In this document: piece after piece, positions 46,610 through 54,937 of the stretch | Numbering within the stretch: position 1 is the stretch's first letter | Layout: every line of letters begins with the position of its first letter | From: CAVZMI01 sp050011775 | Lineage (GTDB): Bacteria > Bacteroidota > Ignavibacteria > UBA10030 > CAVZMI01 | Assembly: GCA_050011775.1 (NCBI GenBank) | Contig: JBEKIL010000010.1 | Coordinates: forward strand, 62,001-126,000 | Direction: 5' to 3' | Length of the DNA: 64,000 nucleotides | The notes under the pieces: generated by a model | The model's database searches: none | Seen by the model: only the letters and a program-made list of their open reading frames with translations | What the model was told of the DNA's origin: nothing | Position numbers and translations under genes: made by a program

Positions 46610-47635
46610 TTATTTTCTGGTCGCATTAATGAAAGCCGTAATGCTTTCAGTACTTACACCCGGCGGCATACCGCCACCGCATGAAAAAATAACTTTTGAT
46701 TTATCCTTCAGAGAATCAACCAGATCCACAGTTGTCTTTGTTATTTTGGCGATATCACCGCTCGCGAGAACATCTCTCGGAGGAATGTTCCCGATTAATG
46801 TTACTTCGTTCTGTGTCAATTGTTTTACTTCATTTAGTGTAACATCAAAACCCATGTTAAACATGTTAACGCCAATCTCAGGGAGATACGGTGCAGATAC
46901 TTTGCAGGGTGCGTCGTTATGTAATAATTTTAGAGAAACGTTAGCATCAAATAATTCCTTAAAAAATGGCAGACCGAATGTGCAAAATTCCGTTTCCCCT
47001 AAAAAACCGATGATATCATCAAGCAAAAAAATACCATCGATAGAAGGAAATGTCTCCATTTGCAGATGCAACCAGTCCTTAAGAAAAGCGGTAATTTTTT
47101 TCAAGAGCTCTTCGGTTTTTTCCGGCTGCATCATCATGGTCGTTAAAAATTCTGTCGAACCCATCAGGAAGCTGGCAACATTCAAGGGTCCGCGGGCAAC
47201 GGCAAAGCGAATCTTGTGACCCGCTTTTTCGATTTTTGATTGCGCAAGTTTCAATCGATTCAGCACAAACGGCAACAGACCGTCCGTTCTGGGATTCGGC
47301 AAAGGCAATGAATCGATCCCATCAACTGATTGGATTAATTTATGTGGATGGGGGAACTCGTTCGATGGAAACGTGCACCGGACCCCGAAAGCCGACGGTT
47401 CCGTGCACATACCAAATTCCGACCAGAATCCGGGTAAAAAAATTACATCCGGAAACTTGGTAAGCACCTTCATATTTGCATCAAACCATAATTCATCATT
47501 CGAAAAATAATCAAGTATCCTGATCCCGCACCAGTTCGGCAACCATGGAGAATCAATAATAAAGCCGACCGGAAAAGGATTTAAAATTTCACCTTTAATT
47601 ACGCTCTTCAATATTTCCCACTGTCGATCTGTCAT
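46610..47635 (-). CDS. URO-D superfamily methyltransferase (MtaA/CmuA-like)
   Basis: Cytoplasmic protein of 341 residues in the uroporphyrinogen decarboxylase superfamily, subgroup with corrinoid methyltransferases (MtaA, MtbA, CmuA). Visible features are ARGPLNVASFLMG near 147, DGIFLLDDIIGFLG near 200, LLHNDAPC at 237-244, INPP-like GNIPPRDVL near 282 and FSCGGGMPPGVS near 317. In MtaA zinc is held by an H-x-C pair and a distal Cys. Here H239 and C319 are present, but the H-x-C position reads H-N-D, so the zinc site differs. It may therefore be a substrate demethylase rather than a thiol-methylating MtaA. It lies 34 bases after the reactivation-protein gene and 8 before GH97, within the corrinoid gene set. 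It is not a heme enzyme by context. Confidence 0.82.
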   Translation of the reverse strand: MTDRQWEILKSVIKGEILNPFPVGFIIDSPWLPNWCGIRILDYFSNDELWFDANMKVLTKFPDVIFLPGFWSEFGMCTEPSAFGVRCTFPSNEFPHPHKLIQSVDGIDSLPLPNPRTDGLLPFVLNRLKLAQSKIEKAGHKIRFAVARGPLNVASFLMGSTEFLTTMMMQPEKTEELLKKITAFLKDWLHLQMETFPSIDGIFLLDDIIGFLGETEFCTFGLPFFKELFDANVSLKLLHNDAPCKVSAPYLPEIGVNMFNMGFDVTLNEVKQLTQNEVTLIGNIPPRDVLASGDIAKITKTTVDLVDSLKDKSKVIFSCGGGMPPGVSTESITAFINATRK

Positions 47636-47669
47636 TCTATTTGTTCTTTCACTATAATTCGATATGAAT

Positions 47670-48422
47670 TTATTTATGAACGGTACGCTGATTTCGCGCC
47701 AAAAGGAATGACCGATAAGTGCAGTCTTTTATTCCACATCGATCGCATATGTAGTCTACACGCCTGACTGTTGCACCGATTCCGATAATACCACTGATAG
47801 ATTTAATCGGCACCATCATAGCGGATTCCGTTAATTTTATGCCGCAAAAATTTGCCGGGAGAAATGAAAAGAGCAAATGTTGTTCGGATACGGACCAGTC
47901 ACAATATCCCGGGCTGTATCTATTGGTGACGCTCATCCCATGTACCCGCATTTGTTGCTCTATACGATCATGCAATATATCAGTCGCCCTTTCTACTACC
48001 TCCGACGCAATTGTATCAACTATATGACTTGCGACAGTATCACCATTCTGCATAAGTTGTCTGGCCCATGTTTCCATTTTTGGTCCGATGGTACAGACAA
48101 ATAACGCCGCCTTTTCGGATTTCCTGAGCTGACCGGTAACGATCTTTTGCATCTTGAAAAACTTGTCTCCGACATATAGACCGTCATACCGGTCAACAGG
48201 CTTTTTGACATCGACGATCCGGTATCCGGCACTTATTTCACAACGTCCCGATAACTGCGATAGAATATCATCTATCATTTCTTCAAAATGCGATGGAATT
48301 TTATCTTCGGAATATCCAAGTGAAAACTCAATCTCATTTTTGCTTACTGTAACATCGTTGAAGTCTATTGGGACTTCAACAATCTCATCTGGTCGTTCGG
48401 CTTGAGGCATAATAATATTCAT
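47670..48422 (-). CDS. Vitamin B12-dependent methyltransferase activation protein (MetH activation-domain-like)
   Basis: Cytoplasmic protein of 250 residues. The central part resembles the AdoMet-binding activation domain of methionine synthase MetH (NRYSPGYCDWSVSEQHLLFSF, then GIKLTESAMMVPIKSISGII). That domain re-methylates inactive cob(II)alamin with AdoMet and an electron. The C terminus has a Cys cluster C-x2-C-x4-C (residues 226, 229, 234) that may bind a metal or Fe-S centre. The ATG at 48422 shares one base with the stop of the homocysteine methyltransferase (TGATG), which shows coupling; a longer frame starting at 48482 would overlap that gene by 60 bases and is unlikely. It would keep the neighbouring corrinoid protein active. 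Confidence 0.87.
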   Translation of the reverse strand: MNIIMPQAERPDEIVEVPIDFNDVTVSKNEIEFSLGYSEDKIPSHFEEMIDDILSQLSGRCEISAGYRIVDVKKPVDRYDGLYVGDKFFKMQKIVTGQLRKSEKAALFVCTIGPKMETWARQLMQNGDTVASHIVDTIASEVVERATDILHDRIEQQMRVHGMSVTNRYSPGYCDWSVSEQHLLFSFLPANFCGIKLTESAMMVPIKSISGIIGIGATVRRVDYICDRCGIKDCTYRSFLLARNQRTVHK

Positions 48423-49306
48423 CAGTACTTTTTTATTTCGTTCGCCAGCGCCCGGATATGAGCCGGCGTTGTACCGCAACAACCGCCGATTATATTGGCT
48501 CCGCTTTTTATCAGGTCTCGAACTTTTGCCGCCATCATTTCCGGTGTTTCCGGAAAGACCGTTTTACCATCTCTGAGCGCGGGTTTTCCGGCATTGGCAT
48601 GAACAAGCACCGGTGTTGACCGATCCACTTTTCTGATTTCATTAACAATATCAATCATCTGGTCAAATCCATTGCCACAGTTGGTGCCAATAACCACAGC
48701 CCCCGCTTCCTTAACAGCATGCACCATTTCAGCGGGAGAAACGCCCATCATGGTGCGATATTCACCCGCGACGGTTCTCTCGAATGTAAATGTGCAGACA
48801 ACTTCAAGTTTAGTGGCTTCTCTGGCTGCGCGTATAGCCAGGCACGCTTCATCAATTGCAGACATGGTCTCAACGCATATTGCATCCACCCCGCCTTTTT
48901 TCAGCGATTCAGCCTGTATAAAAAATCCATCATACAATTCCTGTTCAGAAACCTGCCCCACTATCAACACTGCACCGGTCGGGCCGATGGAGCCAAGTAC
49001 AAGATGGCTTTCTCCTGCCGCATCTCTCGAGATTGCCGCGGCGACTTCGTTAAGCTCTTCAGCCCGATTTTTTAGGCCATAATGTTCAAGTTTCAACGGA
49101 CTGCCGCCAAAACTGTTTGTCAGGATCATATCAGCGCCTGCATCGATATAACTTTTTGCAATTGCGAAGACATCGTCACGATGCGTGATATTCCATAACT
49201 CCGGACATTCTCCAGGCGGCAACCCGCGTTGATGCAGGAAAGTACCCCATGCCCCGTCAGAGACCAGAATTTTTCCATTTTTGAGTGCTGCGAGTAGAGA
49301 TCTCAT
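48422..49306 (-). CDS. Homocysteine S-methyltransferase domain protein (MetH N-terminal-like)
   Basis: Cytoplasmic zinc methyltransferase of 294 residues, the Hcy-binding barrel as a stand-alone protein. The zinc ligands are visible as C210 in VIGTNCGNGFD and C276/C277 in NIIGGCCGTTPAHI. Other family segments are SDGAWGTFLHQRGL, ILTNSFGGSP and GSIGPTG. The enzyme moves a methyl group to homocysteine, making methionine. Here the most likely donor is the corrinoid protein encoded 17 bases upstream (49324), because this gene is followed by the activation protein with a one-base overlap. No folate-binding (pterin) domain occurs in this or any neighbouring gene. An alternative is an S-methylmethionine- or betaine-type donor, which would not need the neighbours. 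Confidence 0.9.
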   Translation of the reverse strand: MRSLLAALKNGKILVSDGAWGTFLHQRGLPPGECPELWNITHRDDVFAIAKSYIDAGADMILTNSFGGSPLKLEHYGLKNRAEELNEVAAAISRDAAGESHLVLGSIGPTGAVLIVGQVSEQELYDGFFIQAESLKKGGVDAICVETMSAIDEACLAIRAAREATKLEVVCTFTFERTVAGEYRTMMGVSPAEMVHAVKEAGAVVIGTNCGNGFDQMIDIVNEIRKVDRSTPVLVHANAGKPALRDGKTVFPETPEMMAAKVRDLIKSGANIIGGCCGTTPAHIRALANEIKKY

Positions 49307-49323
49307 TTTTATATTATAATGAT

Positions 49324-49995
49324 TTATCCGGGAACATTAACTTCATCAAGAAATGCAACTGCACCCTGCGGATTGGGCGAATATCCATTTGCACCCATTT
49401 TCAAGGCGGCTTCCATAGTAACGGGTGCGCCCCCAACGATAACTTTTATTGTAGGAAATTGAGCCCTGATTTCTTCAACTGTTTTCGACATGTTCGCCAT
49501 GGTCGTCGTCAACAGGGCGCTCAGGCCGACTGCACAACCGGGATTTACTTTTATGGCCTCAATGAATTTTGTCGGTTTAACATCGACGCCCAGATCGATG
49601 ACTTCCCAGCCATTGCCTTCTACAACCATCGCCACAAGATTCTTTCCGATGTCATGCAGGTCGCCTGCAACGGTGCCGATTATGAATTTCCCTTTCGCTT
49701 TAACACTGCCCGATTGGAAAAACGGTTTAAGGTGGGCCATCACTGCCTTCATGGCTTTGGCGGCCATCAACAGCTCCGGGACAAATACTTCATTCCTACT
49801 GAATTTTGCTCCAATTCGCTTCATCCCATCGTTACATGCCTGCAGGATTAAATCAGGACCGACAGCTGCATCCAATGCCTGACGTGTCAACTCATCGGCA
49901 CCGTCCAGACCTTTCATGTCGCTTGGATAAGGCGATGTTTTATTGATTTTTCCACGTTCAACACATTGGCCAATTTTTTCAACCAAATCATCCAT
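49324..49995 (-). CDS. Corrinoid (B12-binding) protein of the MtaC/MetH type
   Basis: Cytoplasmic methyl carrier of 223 residues. Residues 1-95 are the four-helix cap (LDAAVGPDLILQACNDGMKRIGAKF, VFVPELLMAAKAMK). Residues 100-220 are the Rossmann-like cobalamin domain with the lower-ligand His in GDLHDIGKN (H114), SALLTTTMANM and IKVIVGGAPVT. Such proteins shuttle a methyl group between a substrate-specific methyltransferase and an acceptor enzyme. GAGGG precedes the ATG. It is the first of four adjacent corrinoid-pathway genes, lies 86 bases after the GH30 gene, and its likely MtaB-type partner is 11.5 kb downstream in the same run. Confidence 0.93.
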   Translation of the reverse strand: MDDLVEKIGQCVERGKINKTSPYPSDMKGLDGADELTRQALDAAVGPDLILQACNDGMKRIGAKFSRNEVFVPELLMAAKAMKAVMAHLKPFFQSGSVKAKGKFIIGTVAGDLHDIGKNLVAMVVEGNGWEVIDLGVDVKPTKFIEAIKVNPGCAVGLSALLTTTMANMSKTVEEIRAQFPTIKVIVGGAPVTMEAALKMGANGYSPNPQGAVAFLDEVNVPG

Positions 49996-50081
49996 TGATA
50001 GACCCTCAAATATTTTTTTTATTTAAAAACATTTTCCCGATTGCTATCGTAACTCACTTTTCCAAAATATTGGTCGCATTC

Positions 50082-51740
50082 CTATTTTATTAGAATCATC
50101 TTTTTCGTTTGAATGAAGTTTCCGGCCTTTAGCTGGTATAAATAGACTCCTGAATTCAAATTATTCGCTTCAAAATGAACCGTATGCCTTCCAGCCGGCA
50201 TTTTTTCATTCACCAATGTCGCTACCTCACGTCCTAACACATCATATACTTTTATCTGAACATAACTTTGCGACGTTATCGAATAATCGATATCCGTCAC
50301 AGGATTAAATGGATTCGGATAATTCTGGTACAATGAGAATTCTGCAGGTTTGTACGGCGCCTCTTTCACCTTATTTGTCGATGTACCTGCAAATGCCATT
50401 GTACTAATCGTGCGGGCGGGAAATTCTGTCGCTGCTTTGCCATCATAACTACCATTTATCGTTACACCCTGTTCTGTGTCGGAAGTACGTACAATTATTC
50501 CGTCGATAACGTTGAAATCCTGAATATCAACGGCCATCGTTCTGGGCAACCTGGCAATATTCAGAATCACGACAGTCAGATAATCTCCGTCCGGACTGAT
50601 GAAAGCGGACATTCGAAGACTATCCACATCTACCTCCGTCGTTACTCTTTTCCATCCGGCATCAATATATTTTGAATACTGTCTTAATCCATAGTAATAG
50701 TTGGTTAAAACATACCCCCCTGGTGTAGTCCACCCTGACTGGTTCCAAGGGTTTTCCAGGCCGATCATCGCTGTCCCGGCGCCCATATCCCAGGTCAATT
50801 CCCAATATAAATATGCTGAAACATTACCATACACCAGACAGTTGTGTATCAACCAGACCGTATTAAACCAACCGCCCCTGTCGTATTCTGTCTGAAAGAT
50901 CGGTTTTCCCGGATAACTCGCCGCTATCCCCGAAAGATTCGGGATGAATAGGTCCGGATTATGATTGTCATTTTTATTGTCAGATTCTCCGTGATACAAA
51001 TGATATGCATATGCATCCATATGGGCATGATTGAATTGGTTGGCATAATTCTGAAAATGATTATATCCGATTCCAAGAACTTCGGGACCCATGATTTTCG
51101 GAGGCGACGACATTTGCTGAAGAGCAAAATAGACGGTATCGAGCGCACGATTATATCCGGCATTTGTAGAATTCTCTAGACCATCAAAGAGGCATGATGC
51201 CCACGACGCGGTCCAATCGGGTTCATTTTGTATGCCGATATAATCCGGTATGACCCCCTCAGCCGCATACGCGTTCAGGGCATCTACCCAATACTGTGCA
51301 AAGGCACCATAGACATATTTGCCGTTTTCCTTAATCAAGGTTCCGCCATTTTCAGGAACCCCATTACTCTTTAAATTTCCCGGCGGCGACCAGGAAGAGA
51401 GCATGACTAGAGGAGGGACCAATGCAATTGCATTCATCTGCTCGACGATCTGTTTTGCGTCCGGATCAAAATCACCCCCTGAACCCCGATAGACATTCTG
51501 AAGCCTGATAATGTCCAATCCGAGATCGTTACAGACCAAATCATAAATATCTACTCTATTCGGATGATTTGTGAGCCAGTTTACATAGAAGGCTACCGAA
51601 GCTCCAAAGCCTTCCATTGTCTGATGGGTCTCGCTTACCTTCACTCTTCCATCTGCTGCAATAAGATCCATTCGATTGAAGATCGGTAGGCAAATCAGAA
51701 GAGCGATCATCAATCCATTTTTCTTGATAAATTGTGCCAT
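50082..51740 (-). CDS. T9SS-secreted GH30 glucuronoxylanase-type enzyme
   Basis: Extracellular enzyme of 552 residues. A signal (GLMIALLICLPIFNRMDLIAA) precedes a GH30 barrel with acid/base E173 in GIQNEPDW and nucleophile E285 in IFQTEYDRGG, and the side beta domain (GLRQYSKYIDAGWKRVTTEV) typical of bacterial GH30 xylanases. Members of this group (subfamily 8) cut xylan next to 4-O-methylglucuronic acid side groups; I did not confirm the arginine that binds the uronate. The C terminus is a T9SS domain (NYPNPFNPVTDIDYSI ... SGVYLYQL). It lies between GH115 alpha-glucuronidase and the corrinoid protein. Its presence supports glucuronoxylan as the main substrate of the locus. Confidence 0.88.
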   Translation of the reverse strand: MAQFIKKNGLMIALLICLPIFNRMDLIAADGRVKVSETHQTMEGFGASVAFYVNWLTNHPNRVDIYDLVCNDLGLDIIRLQNVYRGSGGDFDPDAKQIVEQMNAIALVPPLVMLSSWSPPGNLKSNGVPENGGTLIKENGKYVYGAFAQYWVDALNAYAAEGVIPDYIGIQNEPDWTASWASCLFDGLENSTNAGYNRALDTVYFALQQMSSPPKIMGPEVLGIGYNHFQNYANQFNHAHMDAYAYHLYHGESDNKNDNHNPDLFIPNLSGIAASYPGKPIFQTEYDRGGWFNTVWLIHNCLVYGNVSAYLYWELTWDMGAGTAMIGLENPWNQSGWTTPGGYVLTNYYYGLRQYSKYIDAGWKRVTTEVDVDSLRMSAFISPDGDYLTVVILNIARLPRTMAVDIQDFNVIDGIIVRTSDTEQGVTINGSYDGKAATEFPARTISTMAFAGTSTNKVKEAPYKPAEFSLYQNYPNPFNPVTDIDYSITSQSYVQIKVYDVLGREVATLVNEKMPAGRHTVHFEANNLNSGVYLYQLKAGNFIQTKKMILIK

Positions 51741-51831
51741 GTTTAATTTCCCTATCCTTTCGCTTCTATGTATTTCTCATATTATTATTTGACGATGCAA
51801 TATCCTTAAAAGTATATTTATTTGTGTTCAT

Positions 51832-51862
51832 TGTACAACATTTTCTTCGTACTATTTGTACA
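51832..51862. promoter_or_regulatory. Inverted repeat TGTACAA-N17-TTGTACA between GH115 and GH30
   Basis: Perfect 7-bp arms at 51832-51838 and 51856-51862, about 95-120 bases upstream of the GH30 start. It may be an operator for an internal promoter; there is no direct evidence. Confidence 0.35.
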
Positions 51863-51893
51863 CTTCGTCATCCCCCTGATACTCGAACCAATC

Positions 51894-51910
51894 GTAATAC
51901 GCCGTATTAC
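51894..51910. promoter_or_regulatory. Palindrome GTAATACG-C-CGTATTAC after the GH115 stop
   Basis: Perfect 8-bp arms with a one-base centre, five bases beyond the minus-strand GH115 stop. There is no T run, so it is an operator or RNA-hairpin candidate rather than a terminator. Confidence 0.4.
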
Positions 51911-51915
51911 TACAT

Positions 51916-54912
51916 TCATTTTGTACTCCCCTTAATCGGTTTTGATCCGCTACGAATACTTTCAGGCGGTCCTAAATAACTTGACCTGACTTTGCCGGTT
52001 TCGATTACCAATTTTTGCAGCACCACGCCGGGATCCACCATCCAGAATTTCAGGACATGTTCTCCAGGTTTATGGATGGAGTGAGTAGAGGTTTTAATTT
52101 TTATATTATCGCCTACTGCCTGACACCATTGCGGCGGATATATCCAATCCGGCATTGTATCGTTTTCATATATATTCACGATGTACGGCCGTTCGTCATC
52201 GAAAGAAACGGCATAGTGGAGACCCTGCCCATCGAGAAGGTTCATAGTCGGAGAAAGATATGCCTTCACCCTGACTTCTCCTGTATCGAATAAAACCATT
52301 TGATATTCCATATGAGGACTGTTACCGCCGGGAGATTGAGTTGACGCCGTGACAGGAACAGGGGTCATCGCCGATAGCGTACGTCCCAAATCAGGAATTC
52401 GTAACCACGAAATGGGAGGGGCTTCGACAACCCGGCTATAATGTTCAGCCTCGATCGAAACATATCCGTTACTCTCAATAAAACCTTTTACATTCGGCAA
52501 TTGAGGGAGATTAATCACTGCTTGAATAACAACGGGGCTTTTCTTTGGTCCTGTAATGGTGATTGGTATCCTTTCCTTCCCCTTACTTTGCTGCGGTACG
52601 TTCTTCCAATCGACACTTACCCACAACCGTTTCTCTTCCTCAATTATTCCCAACTTTCCAGGTTTGATTTGAATCCACGGTTTTCCGGTTTGAATCGAAT
52701 ACTTAAACGGAGCTTTCCCGCGATTGAATATTTCGAAATAATACGATTGCCGGTTATACGAATCGAATTCCGGGAGCACGGCTTCGGTCTTTTCCATCGG
52801 CCACCATGCAGTTGAGCCTTCTATGGCAACACCCATTTCCGCTGCAGCGCTGATAGAGTCAGTATTAATCTTTTTCACCTCGGGCATTGAATTCTCATCA
52901 GGTTGCTGCCAGGAGGTGTACCCGATATGAGTCTGATCCATCATATGGTTCCACTTACCATTTGCCAATACTCTATTATAATAATATGTAATTGCACTAT
53001 CGTTATCGAAGAGTTTTTTTGCTTTTGCAGCGAGAGCGTTTGTCGCTGTCCGACCCTGCTTTGCATAAAGAAGATTTTTCCCGACAGTGACATAGAGATC
53101 GTTCAAGTTTGAGCAAGCGAGCACGGGATGCAGAACAAGCTGGTAATATGCGTCTCTGTATTCATGAGGAATTAATTCATAGATACGTTGAGCTTTTTTC
53201 GCCAGTGTGTTATAATCGGAAACGATTATTTCGGCTTCCCGGTAATTGACCAGACTATAGGTGTCTGGGGCCAGCATTTCGGGTTTTCGGCGTGAATTAT
53301 ATTTTGTGTACCTCGTTATAATGTCTGCGATGTCCTTTGCATACCTTGCTCCAAACTGTCGCTCTGCCCACAGCCGGGTATATTCGGGCAAACGTTTTAC
53401 AGGCCATTGTCCGGGATCCCATGCATACTCTAAGAAGAATGATATCGGAAACTCCATTGGTTTAAGATCACCGACATTGACGATCCAGATCTGTCTGGCC
53501 CCGCACTCATAGGCAAGATGCATCTGCTCCCATACTCGTTCGATCTGGGTCGTGTTCAGCCATTTATAGTTTCTCGGTCCGCCCACAAAATCGAAATGAT
53601 AGTAAATACCATATCCGCCGGAGCGGGGTTTCTCGTTCAACTTCGGGAGTCTCCGGATATTTCCCCAGTTATCATCGCACAATAATAACGTAACATCATC
53701 CGGGACCCGCATTCCTTTATCGTAATAATCCTGTACCTCTTTGTAGAGCGCCCATACCTGCGGTATTGAAGTAACATCCTTTCCGGTTACCTCGCCGAGA
53801 ATCTTACGCTGATCCGAAACAATGCTTTGGAGCAAGGATATATTGGCACCTTCGGCCATCGGTTCGTCGCCATCACCGCGCATCGCGAGTGTGACGATCT
53901 TTTCATAATCTTTCGTTCGCTGGATGCCTGTCTTCCAGAATCTACGTAATGAATCCGCATTTTTCGAATAATCCCAGCTCCCTTTACGATTCCCTGCCCA
54001 CTCCCACTCTTTCCACGCCCTCATCATAGGTTCGTGATGTGAAGTACCCATCACAACTCCGTATTCATCCGCGAGTTTGGGATTCAATGTGTCGTCGGTG
54101 CTGAATGAATTATTCCACATAGCCGGCCAGAGATAATTCCCTTTTAATCGCAGGATAAGTTCGAATACATGCTCATAGAATTTACTGTTGAAACCACCGA
54201 ACTTTTCATTGACCATGCCTGATAATGCCGGCGCTTCATCGTTAAGGAATATACCTCTGTACTTTACTATAGGCTCCCCCTGTGTATAACGTTCCGGCAA
54301 TACATAGAGACTCGATTTTTTCTTTACCGGTACATCCGCCCACCAGTACCAGGGCGACACACCAATCTTTTCCGAGAGGTCGTACATACCATAGATGGTA
54401 CCCCGCTTATCGCTACCTGTAATTATCAGAGCACGATCCACTTTGGGGAACGGCTTTTCAACAACCTGAATGAGAAATGTCTCCCATCGACCTGTAATAC
54501 CCTCAACGTCGAGTTTCTTTTGTTGTACCAAATTATCTATTAAGGAATTCTTGCCCAGTGTTCCGACAATGACAATCTCTTTTGATGTGGGGATGGTATC
54601 GATTGAGATCCGGGGCAGGACATTGGTTACACGGCCGATGTCGGACTGCAGGTGCTTAAGAACACGAATCACGCCGGGAAAATCTTGAGAACTGACATAC
54701 AAGGGAGCGGCTTTACCATTTACGAAAAGTGAAAAACTCCCTTTCATTTTTTGTGTAGATATATACGATGCATTTTCATTTGCATATCCACTCCGTGGCG
54801 AGGCAAACAAGAAAACAACAAAAAATACCATGAGAATGGCAGACATAATCCGAGGGCATGATCTGTGCACATACAGATTTGGCTTCTGTTTTTTACTCCT
54901 GATAATAAGCAT
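51916..54912 (-). CDS. GH115 alpha-glucuronidase
   Basis: Exported enzyme of about 998 residues that removes (4-O-methyl)-glucuronic acid from xylan or xylo-oligosaccharides. The GH115 core is clear: GVSPWYWWADVPV, VKYRGIFLNDEAPALSG, FELILRLKGNYLWPAMWNNSF, VVMGTSHHEPMMRAWKEW, TLAMRGDGDEPMAEG, LLLCDDNWGNIRRLP, YYHFDFVGGPRNYKWLNT. The C-terminal third is beta-rich, including a carbohydrate-binding-like segment (YVSIEAEHYSRV). I chose the ATG at 54912, seven bases after GGAG, giving a signal with MSAILMVFFVVFLFASPRSGYA; the longer open frame reaching 55137 would overlap GH8 by 200 bases and is not needed. The stop of GH8 lies 26 bases upstream. With no T9SS tail it is probably periplasmic. Confidence 0.92.
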   Translation of the reverse strand: MLIIRSKKQKPNLYVHRSCPRIMSAILMVFFVVFLFASPRSGYANENASYISTQKMKGSFSLFVNGKAAPLYVSSQDFPGVIRVLKHLQSDIGRVTNVLPRISIDTIPTSKEIVIVGTLGKNSLIDNLVQQKKLDVEGITGRWETFLIQVVEKPFPKVDRALIITGSDKRGTIYGMYDLSEKIGVSPWYWWADVPVKKKSSLYVLPERYTQGEPIVKYRGIFLNDEAPALSGMVNEKFGGFNSKFYEHVFELILRLKGNYLWPAMWNNSFSTDDTLNPKLADEYGVVMGTSHHEPMMRAWKEWEWAGNRKGSWDYSKNADSLRRFWKTGIQRTKDYEKIVTLAMRGDGDEPMAEGANISLLQSIVSDQRKILGEVTGKDVTSIPQVWALYKEVQDYYDKGMRVPDDVTLLLCDDNWGNIRRLPKLNEKPRSGGYGIYYHFDFVGGPRNYKWLNTTQIERVWEQMHLAYECGARQIWIVNVGDLKPMEFPISFFLEYAWDPGQWPVKRLPEYTRLWAERQFGARYAKDIADIITRYTKYNSRRKPEMLAPDTYSLVNYREAEIIVSDYNTLAKKAQRIYELIPHEYRDAYYQLVLHPVLACSNLNDLYVTVGKNLLYAKQGRTATNALAAKAKKLFDNDSAITYYYNRVLANGKWNHMMDQTHIGYTSWQQPDENSMPEVKKINTDSISAAAEMGVAIEGSTAWWPMEKTEAVLPEFDSYNRQSYYFEIFNRGKAPFKYSIQTGKPWIQIKPGKLGIIEEEKRLWVSVDWKNVPQQSKGKERIPITITGPKKSPVVIQAVINLPQLPNVKGFIESNGYVSIEAEHYSRVVEAPPISWLRIPDLGRTLSAMTPVPVTASTQSPGGNSPHMEYQMVLFDTGEVRVKAYLSPTMNLLDGQGLHYAVSFDDERPYIVNIYENDTMPDWIYPPQWCQAVGDNIKIKTSTHSIHKPGEHVLKFWMVDPGVVLQKLVIETGKVRSSYLGPPESIRSGSKPIKGSTK

Positions 54913-54937
54913 ATGCGATCTCCATTTCATTTCAATA

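Noticed and set aside
46610..47635. True uroporphyrinogen decarboxylase for heme synthesis
   Set aside because: Context is corrinoid methyl transfer, and the motifs (H-N-D, distal Cys with FSCGGGMPPG) fit the methyltransferase branch.
48423..48482. 20-residue N-terminal extension of the activation protein
   Set aside because: It would overlap the homocysteine methyltransferase by 60 bases; the TGATG junction explains the true start.
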